From the NCBI RefSeq assembly GCF_026914185.1, contig NC_070574.1, forward strand, positions 1,984,501 through 2,048,500: a DNA stretch of 64,000 nt. Direction: 5' to 3'. Shown piece by piece: positions 54,849 through 64,000 of this stretch. A program made the position numbers and the translations under genes. The notes under the pieces are model-generated. The model had not been told where the DNA came from. It ran no database searches and worked only from the letters and a program-made list of their open reading frames with translations. The stretch comes from Puccinia triticina. Lineage: Eukaryota > Basidiomycota > Pucciniomycetes > Pucciniales > Pucciniaceae. Every line of letters starts with the position of its first letter. The stretch's first letter is position 1.

Positions 54849-57381
54849 TGTGATCCTCTCTATCCTCCAATCATTTCAATGAAGATTCCTCTTCAGATGA
54901 TTCCACCATCAGCTATCCAGACCGCTCAGATTTCCCCCAGGTACTTTCCAAGGAGGATGTCAAGGAGGTTATTGCATCTTTGGTATCTCAACAAAAAACT
55001 GGCAAAGAGATCCACAGGTTCCTTCAAGAAGATTGTGGATACAAGATAGGACTGAGGACACTCAACCGCAAGCAAGCTGAATGGGGACTACAAAATTGTG
55101 ACCTCCCTAAACCATCAACCTCTTCTACTCTTCTCCCACAAATCCAAGCATCCCTACTCTCTTCCCACCAACAAGGATTCACTGTTGCAGAAATTCACTC
55201 TTGCCTTATCATTGAAATAGGTAAAAAAGTGTGTCAGCGCACAGTGGAGAGATACTTGGCTATACTAGATTTGAAGCAGAGAAGGAATGATATTGCAGAT
55301 GGAAAGGTCACCTGGGAAGAAGTTAAATGCCTTATAGAACATGCAAGAACACAATTACTGGCCATATCAGCTGGATATAGGAGAATGAAAAACATTCTGA
55401 AGCAAGAATACCAAACCCATGTACCCAGGTTGGTTCTCAATTCTCTCTCTTCCTACAATCTCCCTGAATTAGAAATATTAACAATCCATCTTCTCTCACA
55501 ATATAGACTTGTTGTATATCAAATTTTGTCTGAACTTGATTCACAAGGAATGGCTGACCGGCTCTGCCATGCTTGCAAACATCAAATTTTCCAAACACAT
55601 GGTCCAAACCACATTTGGTAAGCCGATGGACATGACAAGTTGGAGCCATATGGAATCACCATTGTGAGAATGAAAGCTGGTTAGTCGGTGGAAATGTCCT
55701 CTGACCGCTTCCTTCAAGAATATTAGTGTCCAGGCTGTGTGATTGTCGGTAACTCGGCTCCGCACTGCTACTATCCGCTAGCCTTCAGCGCTCCTCTCTG
55801 AGCCTGATCTATAGTGTAATAATCCGCAAGTGAATAAAGCTCCGCACTTTGTAGGCACAGAATCCGGAAATACTTGTGTAAGAAAGATAAGGTCACAAAT
55901 AGTCTTCCAATAACTCTAGTACGTCCGTAAGTGTGTAAGTACAATACTCCGTAATCCGTAAGATGATAGGATAATAGGATGAGGAAGGAAGAGAAATCCA
56001 TGAGCCCCCCCGTTTCCCATCCTTCCCTCCACGCACATTGCCGTTCCAACCCGATCCCGCACGCCTGACACTTTCCCGCCCTAGTCCCCCCAGCTCTGCC
56101 CGCTATTCCGCACGTCACTTTCCCAGACTCCGCTCCTCTCCAACGCTTGATCTCTCACCATCCTCTGTCTAGCCCCCACCAGTTGGTCTCTTGTCACCGC
56201 CTCCACCCGCTGGTGGAACCCGCTTTGGCTGTCGTGGCTCACCCGCTGACGCGCCGCTGCTATCATTCCACGTGTGTAATCCGCCGCAGTCCAGCCCTGT
56301 CTTTTCCGCTCCAATCTGAATACCCAATCCGAAATCCGTGCATTTCCGGTCCGCGTGTGACTTTCCGTAAGCTTTCTTAGCGCGCTTTCCTGACATCATC
56401 CTCAGTGCTTATGTCACCGGAATGCACTCTGCCTGAACCGCTCTGTGCATTCCTGCCCGCGCTATCCCCAAGTGGGCATTCTACCACGCTTGCCTATAGA
56501 AATCACCACACCGTTTATGGCTTCATTGATGCTTGGTCCAGGAAGATACTAGGAATGTATGCTGATGTTACCAACAATGATCCAAAGAATATTGACACAT
56601 ACTTCCTACAACTTGAGGCAAATGCTGGTGGAGTTCCTCTCAAATTAACAACAGACAGTGGAACAGAAACACCAGATATGGCCACCCACATGATACAACT
56701 CACCCAAAGATATGCTGGAATCACCTTTGAAGAAGCCCAGACACATATGCACTATACCAAATCCACCCACAATCAAAAAATCAAGTCCCTATGGTCAAGG
56801 ATGATGAAGGAACACAACCAAACACTAATTGATAACATTTTGACACAACTGGAGGCTGGTAGATATGACCAGGAAGATAAAATCCAAAGGTAAATTCTTC
56901 ATTCAATACCCATTATTTCTTGGTTTAATCTAACTTATGCCACATTAGACTCCTGTTCCTGTTCCTTTGGATGCCAGTTTTTCAAAAAAGTTTCAACTGC
57001 TGGGTGAAAATATACAATGCTTCAAGGAAACAGAAGGACAAGTTTACTGAGCTTCCAACATCCTGCTCCCCAAACTTCTCATACTCCACCCCTGAACACT
57101 TTGGTGCATCTAATCAAATCATCCATGTACCCAAGGAAACAGTCAGTTTTATCCTGGAAAATGATTATCCTGACATTCAGCCAATGTTCACTCACACACC
57201 TGACTGGTTTCATGAATTAGCAACTCTGGTAATGCAAGAGCTTGAGTTCAATTTTGATGAAATTCCACCAGGAGCTGTCTGGCCCATATTTGATCAAATG
57301 CTCCCATATATTCAAGCAAATTTGCCTGTAGATTACAATAACAACTCATCTTCTGAACATTACTCCACCCCACAAATTTAG
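54849..57381 (+). pseudogene. Integrase-core (DDE/rve) transposase-like gene, disrupted
   Basis: Resembles the basidiomycete family of integrase-catalytic-core proteins with two N-terminal helix-turn-helix regions. Part 1 (to 55,621) shows EDVKEVIASLVSQQKTGKEI, RTLNRKQAEWGL, QRTVERYLAILDL, SAGYRRMKNILKQ and, after a likely intron (55,430-55,504; GTTGGT...AATATAG), SELDSQGMADR and THGPNHIW. Behind an in-frame TAA the sequence continues ADGHDKLEPYGIT (first Asp). A solo LTR (55,663-56,510) interrupts here. Part 2 resumes GFIDAWSRKILGMYADVTNN, TTDSGTETPDMATH (second Asp) and THNQKIKSLW, where the expected Glu reads Lys. A 60-nt intron near 56,892-56,951 leads to a last exon ending at 57,381. TGA as second codon, TAA, LTR and the Glu change make it inactive. 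Confidence 0.75.
55663..56510 (-). mobile_element. Solo LTR of the Gypsy family inside the integrase-core gene
   Basis: 848 bp, TGTGAGAA to CACCACA, homologous along its length to the LTRs at 21,906-26,552 and 36,372-37,467 but more diverged, with small deletions. No internal sequence accompanies it, so it is a solo LTR formed by recombination. It separates two parts of one open gene. A clean 5-bp duplication is not visible. Confidence 0.85.
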
Positions 57382-57734
57382 TTTACACCCTGGATTCTTA
57401 TTCTTGTATATAGATTTTAACTGTATTTCTCCTGGATCAGTCATTGCCCAGGGAATATTTGGGCTGGACTGGGCAGAGAAGAAAAAGAACTACCACTCGG
57501 GGAATCTGAATGCTCTGGCGAGGCAGTCAGTCCATGAACCAATGTTGATTTGGGAATGGGTTGGTTCGCTGACTGTCTTCTCAGGCGCTGCGTTCCGAGG
57601 TAAGGTCTTGTCTAACGGGCCTGTCTACATGTGTACTAGTTCATCATCTCAGGCATGGTTGTTCGACCTCTTGTCGGACATGGTTGCCCAAGGAGGAAGA
57701 CCAAGAACTACTCAAAAAGACATAAATAGGCCGA

Positions 57735-58146
57735 TTGGTTGTTTGCGTTTTTCGACGGTGTTGGCGTGAGTGAATGACTCGGGGAAGCGCAACTTCGCTG
57801 CAGTGCCACGGTAGCGCGGCCATAGAGGGAATGCTGTCGTATTCCGCACGGTCTATGTACATATTTATTTTTATGGGACCGGCGGCCAATCCGAGGTCTG
57901 GTCCGACTCAGTGCGGAGTGTGCGCGGTCCTGATCAGCGGGCCTGGCCCGTAGTTCATGGGCTTGTTCTGGGCGGAAGGGTCGGGGGGCATGCCCTTTGA
58001 ACCCGAGAAGGTTGTGGACGTGGTTCAGACTGCAGTATCTGTTTACGGCAGCCTGCACTCCGCGTATGCATCTGACACGAGTGTCAGAAATCATTTTTTG
58101 TTTTCGTTTTGGGTGGCACAACCAATGTCGGGCCAGGTCCACCGTA
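57735..58146 (+). repeat. Right terminal inverted repeat
   Basis: Mirror of the left repeat. Near its inner side it shares GTTTTTCGA(C/T)GGTGTTG with the left arm. Confidence 0.88.
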
Positions 58147-58152
58147 TGGAAG

Positions 58153-60183
58153 CCTGCCCGGACGACGGGTGATACGAGACGCTGTGCCCATCTCCATTGA
58201 AAACCAGCAGGGAGCAGTATGTATTCAGTCCACGACGCTGAATACAGCCACGTCAAAACCTGAAACTGCGACCGATGTAACGCTGAGATCAAACATGTCA
58301 CTGCGACTGTTGCTGAGAATTGACGGCCACAAGAGCAATGTTCCTCTCACAACGCCAACCGAAGTTGCCATGTACAATGTATATCAATATTTACCTACTT
58401 ATTTAGACACCCCGGGCAGCTCCCGGCCCCGGGGGTTCGCCCATCCAGTAGGCCAGTGGATGGTTGAATCTAGCCTTGGGGATTCGAATCCCATGAGTGT
58501 TTTCGGAACCCAGGCCGCACACAGATTGACAGAGCACAGGACTGCGTGACACTGAAACGGTCCATAAGGCGCGAGAGAGTGTTCCGAACGTTTGCCTCCC
58601 CGCAATACGCAGGTCTATCGATGGCTGGACGAGGCCACTAAAGGTTTCAGAAAAGCTTGGCGGACCTGATCGCTTTCTCGACTCACAGCGGAATTCATGC
58701 TGTTACCGTGTATGGGGTCGACTTGGCTCACCGGCTAACGACGCGCCCGATCTCGTCCAGAACGCGCAGTCATCCGGCTTTCTGCTCAGGCTGAAGATCC
58801 CTGTAAATGGCCTCCTTAATCAGCCTTCGTGCCAGGCTTTGTATGTACGAGAGATAAATCCGTCGAATCTATGACATAAAGCAGTGACTGTGCAGTATTT
58901 CCCCTGTGCCTGTGAAGCCTGTGCTACAAAATTCTGATGCACCTGATGCTGGTATGTATTGGTTTTCCATTCCGAGTTGAATGGTAATACGCCAATGAGA
59001 AAGGAATTTGCCCTTTGTGGGAATATCGCCAGCAGCTTCCGGTGCCTCAATCTTCAAGCACAACTGAAGGAATTCCTGGTTGCGGTCCTGACAGGTGTAA
59101 CCTGGGGTTCGGGACGGGAGGTAGTGCCCGTGGACACCGAATCACCCGGGTGTTTTTTTTCTATTCCGGCCACCCTGAGGTCCCGCGCCACCATTTGCAT
59201 TTCCAGGCGCAGAAAGAGGAAGCAGAAACCACCACAACCCACCTGCAGGCCAGCCACGCCAGATACAACCATCAAAACCTTGCAGGAGATAGCAACACCA
59301 ACATGGTTACACGCTTAAACAGCAAAATTAGGCCTAGTAATGGCGCTTACTCGGGCGGCCGGATGTCCAAATGCAAGCCTGAGCCTCAAAAAACGAGAGC
59401 TCGTCTCCCCCTTCCCATGTGACCACCACCCGGGTGTTCGGGTGTTGCCAGACACTCATTCCGACGCCGGTCGACCAACACCCGGGTGTTATCACCCGTG
59501 AAAACACCCGAGGCGCAGGGTTCGGGTTACAGCTTTAGTTGCGGATAGCACTCTGTGACACTTGCCTGCCACAGATGGAGACTTATGTGGAATAATGGAG
59601 GCCTGGATGACGTGTGAGGCGCAACAGAAGACACGCGACGAGAAAAGTATGAAACTGGTGAGATGTGTTGTGAGAGAAAAGAGTAAGTAAAAGAAGATAA
59701 AGGAAAAAGATAACTCCGTTCTAAGGACCAACTGGGACTGAAACTGAAGGAGGCTTCCGGGCTCACAAAGGGTTTGACGAGTGAGAAATAATATTGATTT
59801 CAGTAAGGAAAAGAGCAGAAGAGAATAACGGTAAGATAGCAGAACTGATAGGCTTAGTAGAAGCATAACTAGCTACAACTTAAATAATCAAATCTATTGG
59901 AGGGGGGGGGGGGGGGGGGGGGGGGTTGCCATCCTGCAGGGAATAAAGAAACTCCATAATCTTTCACACCTTTTGTTCCCCAAAACCTTGATCACCCAAT
60001 GAAAAATGATGTGGCCAGAAAGGATTGAAAATTACAGTTTCCCTAATTCTCTACAACTGCATGCTTGACATAGCGCATAAGCCCCTCCTTTGGAGGATCC
60101 CTACAGGATGGTGTGCCCCCTCCAATAGAGTGACTTAGATAAGTTAGAACTGCTGGCATGAGTCACATCTGTTCACATGCTGG
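58153..60183. other. Repeat remnants, no certain gene
   Basis: A frame at 58,153-58,549 (+) is open and hydrophilic but has no known domain. A tRNA-like stretch (A-box-like TAGGCCAGTGGATGG at 58,450 and B-box-like GGATTCGAATCCC at 58,479) may be a SINE head. 59,420-59,525 has several CACCCGGGTGTT palindromes. A 24-base G run lies at 59,902-59,925. Confidence 0.45.
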
Positions 60184-61400
60184 TTAACAAATTTCTTCTG
60201 TTGACCCCACGCAAAGCTCCACCATTAAACCAGGGCTAGTGTGCAGGAGAAGCCCAAGTTCCAGGGGGGCCGCCAAATTGTTTTTGTGTTGGCTCTTCAT
60301 TATTTCCATCAGTAAAGTGGAGTAAACTGGTACAACAATCTGTCCTATATTGTAGGGTATTCCATCTGCCACCACATAACTGTGGGATTTTCCTGCTGGT
60401 TTCCTGAACAATTCCATCCATTTGGTCAGTTGCTTTTCAAGAAGATTCAATACCCTGATCTTTGCAATGATTTCAACACCCAAAATGGTGGTTGCTGTGT
60501 CAGCCATCCCATTTTCTGCCTTTGCAGTGTCCATTCCTATTCCAAGCACATCAACCTCAAACCAACACTCCACATCTTCCAGATCAATAGATTTTTCCAC
60601 AAACCAGTTGTCAAACTCTGCTACCCCCACAGATTTCTTCCCCGTAATTCTGCTTGGTTTCAGTAATTGTAAGTCAAATTTTCCCCAGGGGGCAAGGTCT
60701 GGTCAGTAGGAGAGCATATCCAGCTTGGTGACCTGGTGGCCCGGGTAGAAGATGATTTCAAATTTCAAGCAATTGATCTACCCAGCGCGCCTGCTGCCTG
60801 GTTAGCTCTTTGGTGGTCATTAAGAAGCTTTGAGGTTCCAAAGTTCAGTACTATAGTTTATTGTGGTCAAGTGGTGCGGATCCCATTTGAAGTACTGATG
60901 GCACTACTTAAAAGTAGAAACAATAGCCAGCAATGTATTTTCAAATATCTCGTAGTTCTTCCCCGTTTGCACCAATTACTGGGATAGGTATGCTACAGGG
61001 TGCAATTTGTCACATATTTGAAAGAGAGCCTCTCCTAGTGCAAAGTTGGTGCAGCAGGTCTGCAATATTGAGTATTGGAGCAGAGGTAAATGTTGTTTGT
61101 AGTGATTAAAAGGCTTTCTAGCACCTGCTATCCCATATAAATGGATTCTTGGATCTTTTCAGGTCATAGAGCAGCCTTGTCTTCCCGTAGAAGTGGTCAA
61201 TAAAGTGGTGGTAAAAATGAGACAATCCTATAAACCACTTCAGTTCCATGAATTTCTGGGGTGCAGGCCATTATGTGACCGCTTTTACTTTTGTAGGATC
61301 CATTGTCTCCAACTACATACTATCATTAGCCCAAGGGACTGCACTTCTGGCTGTGTGAATTCACATTTCTGTGATTTCAGCAAGTTGGTGCTTTCTTAGG
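60184..61400 (-). pseudogene. Decayed Ty3/Gypsy pol (RT thumb and RNase H)
   Basis: The minus strand encodes, in pieces broken by stops, LLKSQKCEFTQPEVQSLGLM (61,390-61,325; RT thumb, compare LKxxKCEFxxxEVxxLG) and KLHPVAYLSQ followed by NYEIFENTLLAIVSTFK (61,007-60,905; RNase H). Next come fragments of a KELTRxQARW-like segment and a YPGHQ segment (60,850-60,740). A longer frame 60,630-60,184 (VGVAEFDNWFVEK, MADTATTILGVEIIAKI) follows in the position of the RNase H to integrase linker and is of unknown class. Weaker similarity extends to about 62,240. The copy is unrelated to the Gypsy element at 22-37 kb. Confidence 0.7.
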
Positions 61401-62705
61401 GTTTCAAGGATACAGTTGACTGCCCCCGCATGATTGTAACCCTTTTATCTGTACACAATGTTTTTTTCAAGATACACAGTGGTGTCATTTACAATCCACC
61501 CTATTAGAATGTCTTAAATGAATTACTAGAAATAACCTGCTGCTCTGGTGGTTCCAAGAAGCATGGTTAGTCATAGTGGACTCTAGAGCACATTATCCTG
61601 CCCAGCATTTGAAATGCAGCTCATCCTTTTCTCCCTCCGCCATGCATAAGTTCCTGTAAGTGTTGCAGTGGTCCAGTTTTTGGAAGTTTTTGGTGTTCAG
61701 TAGGCTGTTATCAGTTCTTGTCAGCAGAAGGGGGTGTCTGTTATAAATGGTCAACACATTGAGCTAAAATAGTGAAAAAAATGGGCACAGTTTTCTGTCT
61801 TTATTCCCAGTTAATTGGACTAGTGCAGCACACATAAATATGGTTTGGCAGATGGTCCATGTGCCTGATTCTCTTCCAGTAACAGTGGTATGATTTTGCT
61901 TTCCTGTGATGTGGCTACTGGTATCAGATCAACTCTGAAATTTTAATTCCTCTGTGGTGGTATCTTCATGGCGCTTGTCTTCCGTAAAATGTTGATGTAG
62001 CAGTGTTGACATTGCAGATCCAATTTCTTGATGGTCTGTGCTTAAGTTGAAGCATTTGCCACCACTGCTATTTGGGCCAAGTTCAACCATGATGTCTTTG
62101 TGGTACTGATTTTCACTGGTGCAAATTCTAGCAAGGAAAAAGGCTTGCCAGCTGCTTTGGAGAATGAGGGTGGTTTAGTGTTATAAAACTCACATTGTGA
62201 GAGTGTGTGAACCCCCCACCTTGAGGGTTTCAGAAGAAGGATCATAGGATTCCACTTGGACCCATATTTAGTCCTGCTGTCCCCTTGCCCCTCTTAGATC
62301 AGCAGAGATTGGCTTCACATCTCTCATGAGCTAGGTAAGTCTGTTCATTTTCATCCATTCTTCTCACTTTCCCTCCCTCTCTCTGCTTGTACATAGAGGA
62401 ACTGAGATTGGCTTCCCATCTCTCCTGAGCTAGGCCCCAAGAAATCAAGACTTGTTGGTTCTAGACTAAATCCAAGGCCTTGTCACCTTGCCCCAAATCC
62501 CAGTTCCCTTCATTGAAGAGCTCCTCCATCTAGATCTTACAGAGTGCCAATTTGTCTACAAAATACACTCCCTTTTTGATTTTACTAGCTTTTGCAATTG
62601 GCATGGTCATCAATTTGATAGTTTTATGTTGTTACAGGGGCAGGATAGCTGCAATTGTGAAACAATACAATAGATGTATTTGTATCTTTGTTATGTCCAT
62701 TGTAA
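61401..62705. other. Old repeat sequence
   Basis: Probably the decayed upstream part of the same Gypsy pol, then a pyrimidine-rich stretch with GAGATTGGCTTC(A/C)CATCTCTC present twice (about 62,305 and 62,407). No intact gene. Confidence 0.4.
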
Positions 62706-62708
62706 TTA

Positions 62709-62887
62709 GGGTGTTCAAAGTTGAATTTCATAAAATCATAAAATTCTAAGCTGAAAAAAATATTTACACCCAAATACTCAAATTAGAGCAGCATTTCTAA
62801 AATTTTACATATAAAAGAATCATTTGAAATATTTATGATTTCATGATTTTATGTAATGAACATTTTATGATTTCAACTTTGAACACC
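62709..62887. mobile_element. MITE family B copy 2
   Basis: 179 bp, TIR GGGTGTTCAAAGTTGA, flanked by TTA (62,706-62,708 and 62,888-62,890). Similar throughout to the copy in the Gypsy LTR at 36,529. A 3-bp TTA duplication points to PIF/Harbinger (Tourist-like) elements. Confidence 0.85.
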
Positions 62888-62890
62888 TTA

Positions 62891-63050
62891 GGCCCCGTTT
62901 GGCTGCTGTGTTATACGTCATAAATGGTTGAATTTATGACTCTGCAACCCAAAGTTCTCCCCCTGTTGCCACCAAAATTTGAAACCCCCAGGGGTCGCGC
63001 GTCATAAATTTGACCATATATGAAGTATAACGCGGCAGCCAAACGGGGCC
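62891..63050. mobile_element. MITE family D (TIR GGCCCCGTTTGGCTGC)
   Basis: 160 bp with inverted ends GGCCCCGTTTGGCTGC continuing to GTTATAC. It is flanked by TTA on both sides (62,888-62,890 and 63,051-63,053). The left TTA is also the right TTA of the adjacent family B element. Confidence 0.88.
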
Positions 63051-63329
63051 TTAAATGTATTGTTATTGACAGGATAAGGTTTTAACGCAACTTTTTCCAT
63101 TATCTTTTTACAAGTTAAGTTTTTCTAACTTGAAGCAAAACCAGGCTCAGCGTCAGCCTTAGAGTCAACTCAGCTGACCTAAAGTCTGCCTGTTCCTACC
63201 TTTTACTTATGAATTACTTCATATCTTTTTCACCTTAAGAGATAACTTTATTTAGACTTCATATTCTGTTTCCTCATGCAATTTTAACCCTAGTTACAAC
63301 TTACCAATTCTTTGTAACCATGCTCCTTC

Positions 63330-64000
63330 CCTGAGTTATTGAGTTGTGGCGCGCATGCGCAGTTGTGACGTGTCAGCGCTACCAAGCACGCCAAACCACA
63401 TGTACATATGTAAATTACATAAGCAAACTGTGAACATTTTCGTAGTCAGGATCCCCCTTGCCTGAGGCGGATCTACATACTTCAGCACACCAGAACCAAC
63501 CCCAGGATCACCACCAAAGAGTTTACAACACTCCCAGTATACCTACTGTCACAGGCGCCTAGGATATTGACAGTAAGTAACCTCTTTCACTGAACCTTGT
63601 TTATCTCAGAGGTACAACTCTGTGTCTTGCTTTATCTGTTCTTTTTCTGCTGGCCTTTGCCTTCTTTTGATTACAGGGCTGTCCCTCCATATCTGCTGGC
63701 CTTTGCCTCATTCTTGATCATAGGGCTGTCCCTTCTTATCTGCTGGCCTTTGCCTCAAATCTAGGTTACAGGGCTGTCCCTCAGGTTTCCCTTTAAGAAC
63801 CTTGACTATCCAGAAGGAAGCTAAAAAATTGTGGCTGGATTAAACTTATCTAATCCAGAGACCCTCCACATTTCTTAGTGAGAGGAGGCTGTAGCACTTT
63901 CTAGCACAGCTTAGCAGCACTCTTCTGAAGAGTAGCATTGCCAGTGGACGTGCATTCCCACTAGAATAACCTAGTATATCTCCTTATCCTGATCCTGTCC
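63330..64000 (+). repeat. Dispersed repeat, copy B (cut by window end)
   Basis: 63,560-63,620 and a patch near 63,900 match the first 270 bases of the window in the same orientation. The part before it (63,350-63,535), with GCGCGCATGCGC and a CCAAAGAGTTTACAACA end, resembles an LTR, but no second copy is inside the window. Three variants of TGCTGGCCTTTGCCT...ACAGGGCTGTCCCT follow at 63,650-63,785. Confidence 0.5.

Larger units (their letters stand above)
52965..58146. mobile_element. 5.2-kb TIR element carrying an integrase-core gene
   Basis: Ends TACGGTGGACC and GGTCCACCGTA start inverted repeats of about 420 bp (52,965-53,390 and 57,735-58,146). They are flanked by a perfect 6-bp duplication TGGAAG (52,959-52,964 and 58,147-58,152). 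The repeats include the palindrome TCTGACACTCGTGTCAGA and a CATAAAAATAAATATG stretch. Inside lies a broken integrase-core gene (54,849-57,381, +), itself interrupted by a solo LTR. The AT-rich central part (53,731-57,475, ends TGCCCAG and CTGGGCA) contrasts with GC-richer flanks, so it may be a second element nested in the first. Confidence 0.8.

Noticed and set aside
59054..59422. Overlapping frames on both strands near 59 kb
   Set aside because: No domain, no splice signals, and mutually antisense.
59430..59520. Telomere-like repeats from GGGTGTT motifs
   Set aside because: Motifs are palindromic and irregular, not tandem TTAGGG-type repeats.

Overview
This window reads as nuclear DNA of a repeat-rich filamentous basidiomycete, most plausibly a rust fungus (Pucciniales). 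The evidence is short spliceosomal introns with GT-AG borders and CTGAC-like branch sites, a SIN/MEN-type Sid2/Dbf2 kinase, a fungal GH72 cell-wall transglycosylase, a small cysteine-rich secreted protein, and dense Ty3/Gypsy, Helitron, LTR-derivative and MITE debris. The species is inferred; no species-specific marker was recognised.

Host genes are few. A compact GC-rich block (1.5-6 kb) holds a four-exon histone H3 gene (-), a divergently placed pterin-4a-carbinolamine dehydratase-like gene (+), and a Sid2/Dbf2 NDR-family kinase (-). Several of their introns carry runs of 21-38 C residues. Further along are a 111-aa secreted cysteine-rich protein (-, 13.1-13.6 kb), a GH72+X8 1,3-beta-glucanosyltransferase (-, 18.8-20.9 kb), a Myb/SANT-like DNA-binding protein with four exons (-, 40.0-41.1 kb), a 56-aa secreted-type ORF (-, 41.3-41.4 kb) and a coiled-coil, Ser/Pro-rich protein of unknown function (-, 47.1-49.7 kb).

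The rest is mobile DNA, often nested. (i) 7.3-10.8 kb: a 3.5-kb element with 120-bp LTRs and a perfect 5-bp target duplication, carrying one decayed unknown ORF and no pol. (ii) 16.9-18.3 kb: Helitron PIF1-like helicase remnant. (iii) 21.9-37.5 kb: a minus-strand Ty3/Gypsy element with gag-PR-RT-RNaseH-IN in one frame but broken by stops, a 41-bp duplication and an RT active site changed to FINN. Its 3' LTR is split by a second, plus-strand gag-only LTR element (22.3-26.1 kb), and an antisense gene with a six-cysteine motif lies between pol and that LTR. (iv) 38.0-39.3 kb: foldback-like element filled with a GCTGAGC-rich minisatellite. (v) 43.8-45.0 kb: a 1.2-kb palindrome built of about 20 small hairpins and bounded by tRNA-like sequences. 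(vi) 53.0-58.1 kb: a 5.2-kb element with about 420-bp terminal inverted repeats and a 6-bp target duplication. It carries an integrase-core (DDE-type) gene that is interrupted by a solo LTR of the Gypsy family in (iii). (vii) 60.2-61.4 kb: heavily decayed second Gypsy pol. Several MITE families with clear TIRs and TSDs are scattered between these. The two window ends hold direct copies of one dispersed repeat.

All gene models were built by eye from splice signals and reading-frame phase. Family names rest on motif recognition, not on database searches.
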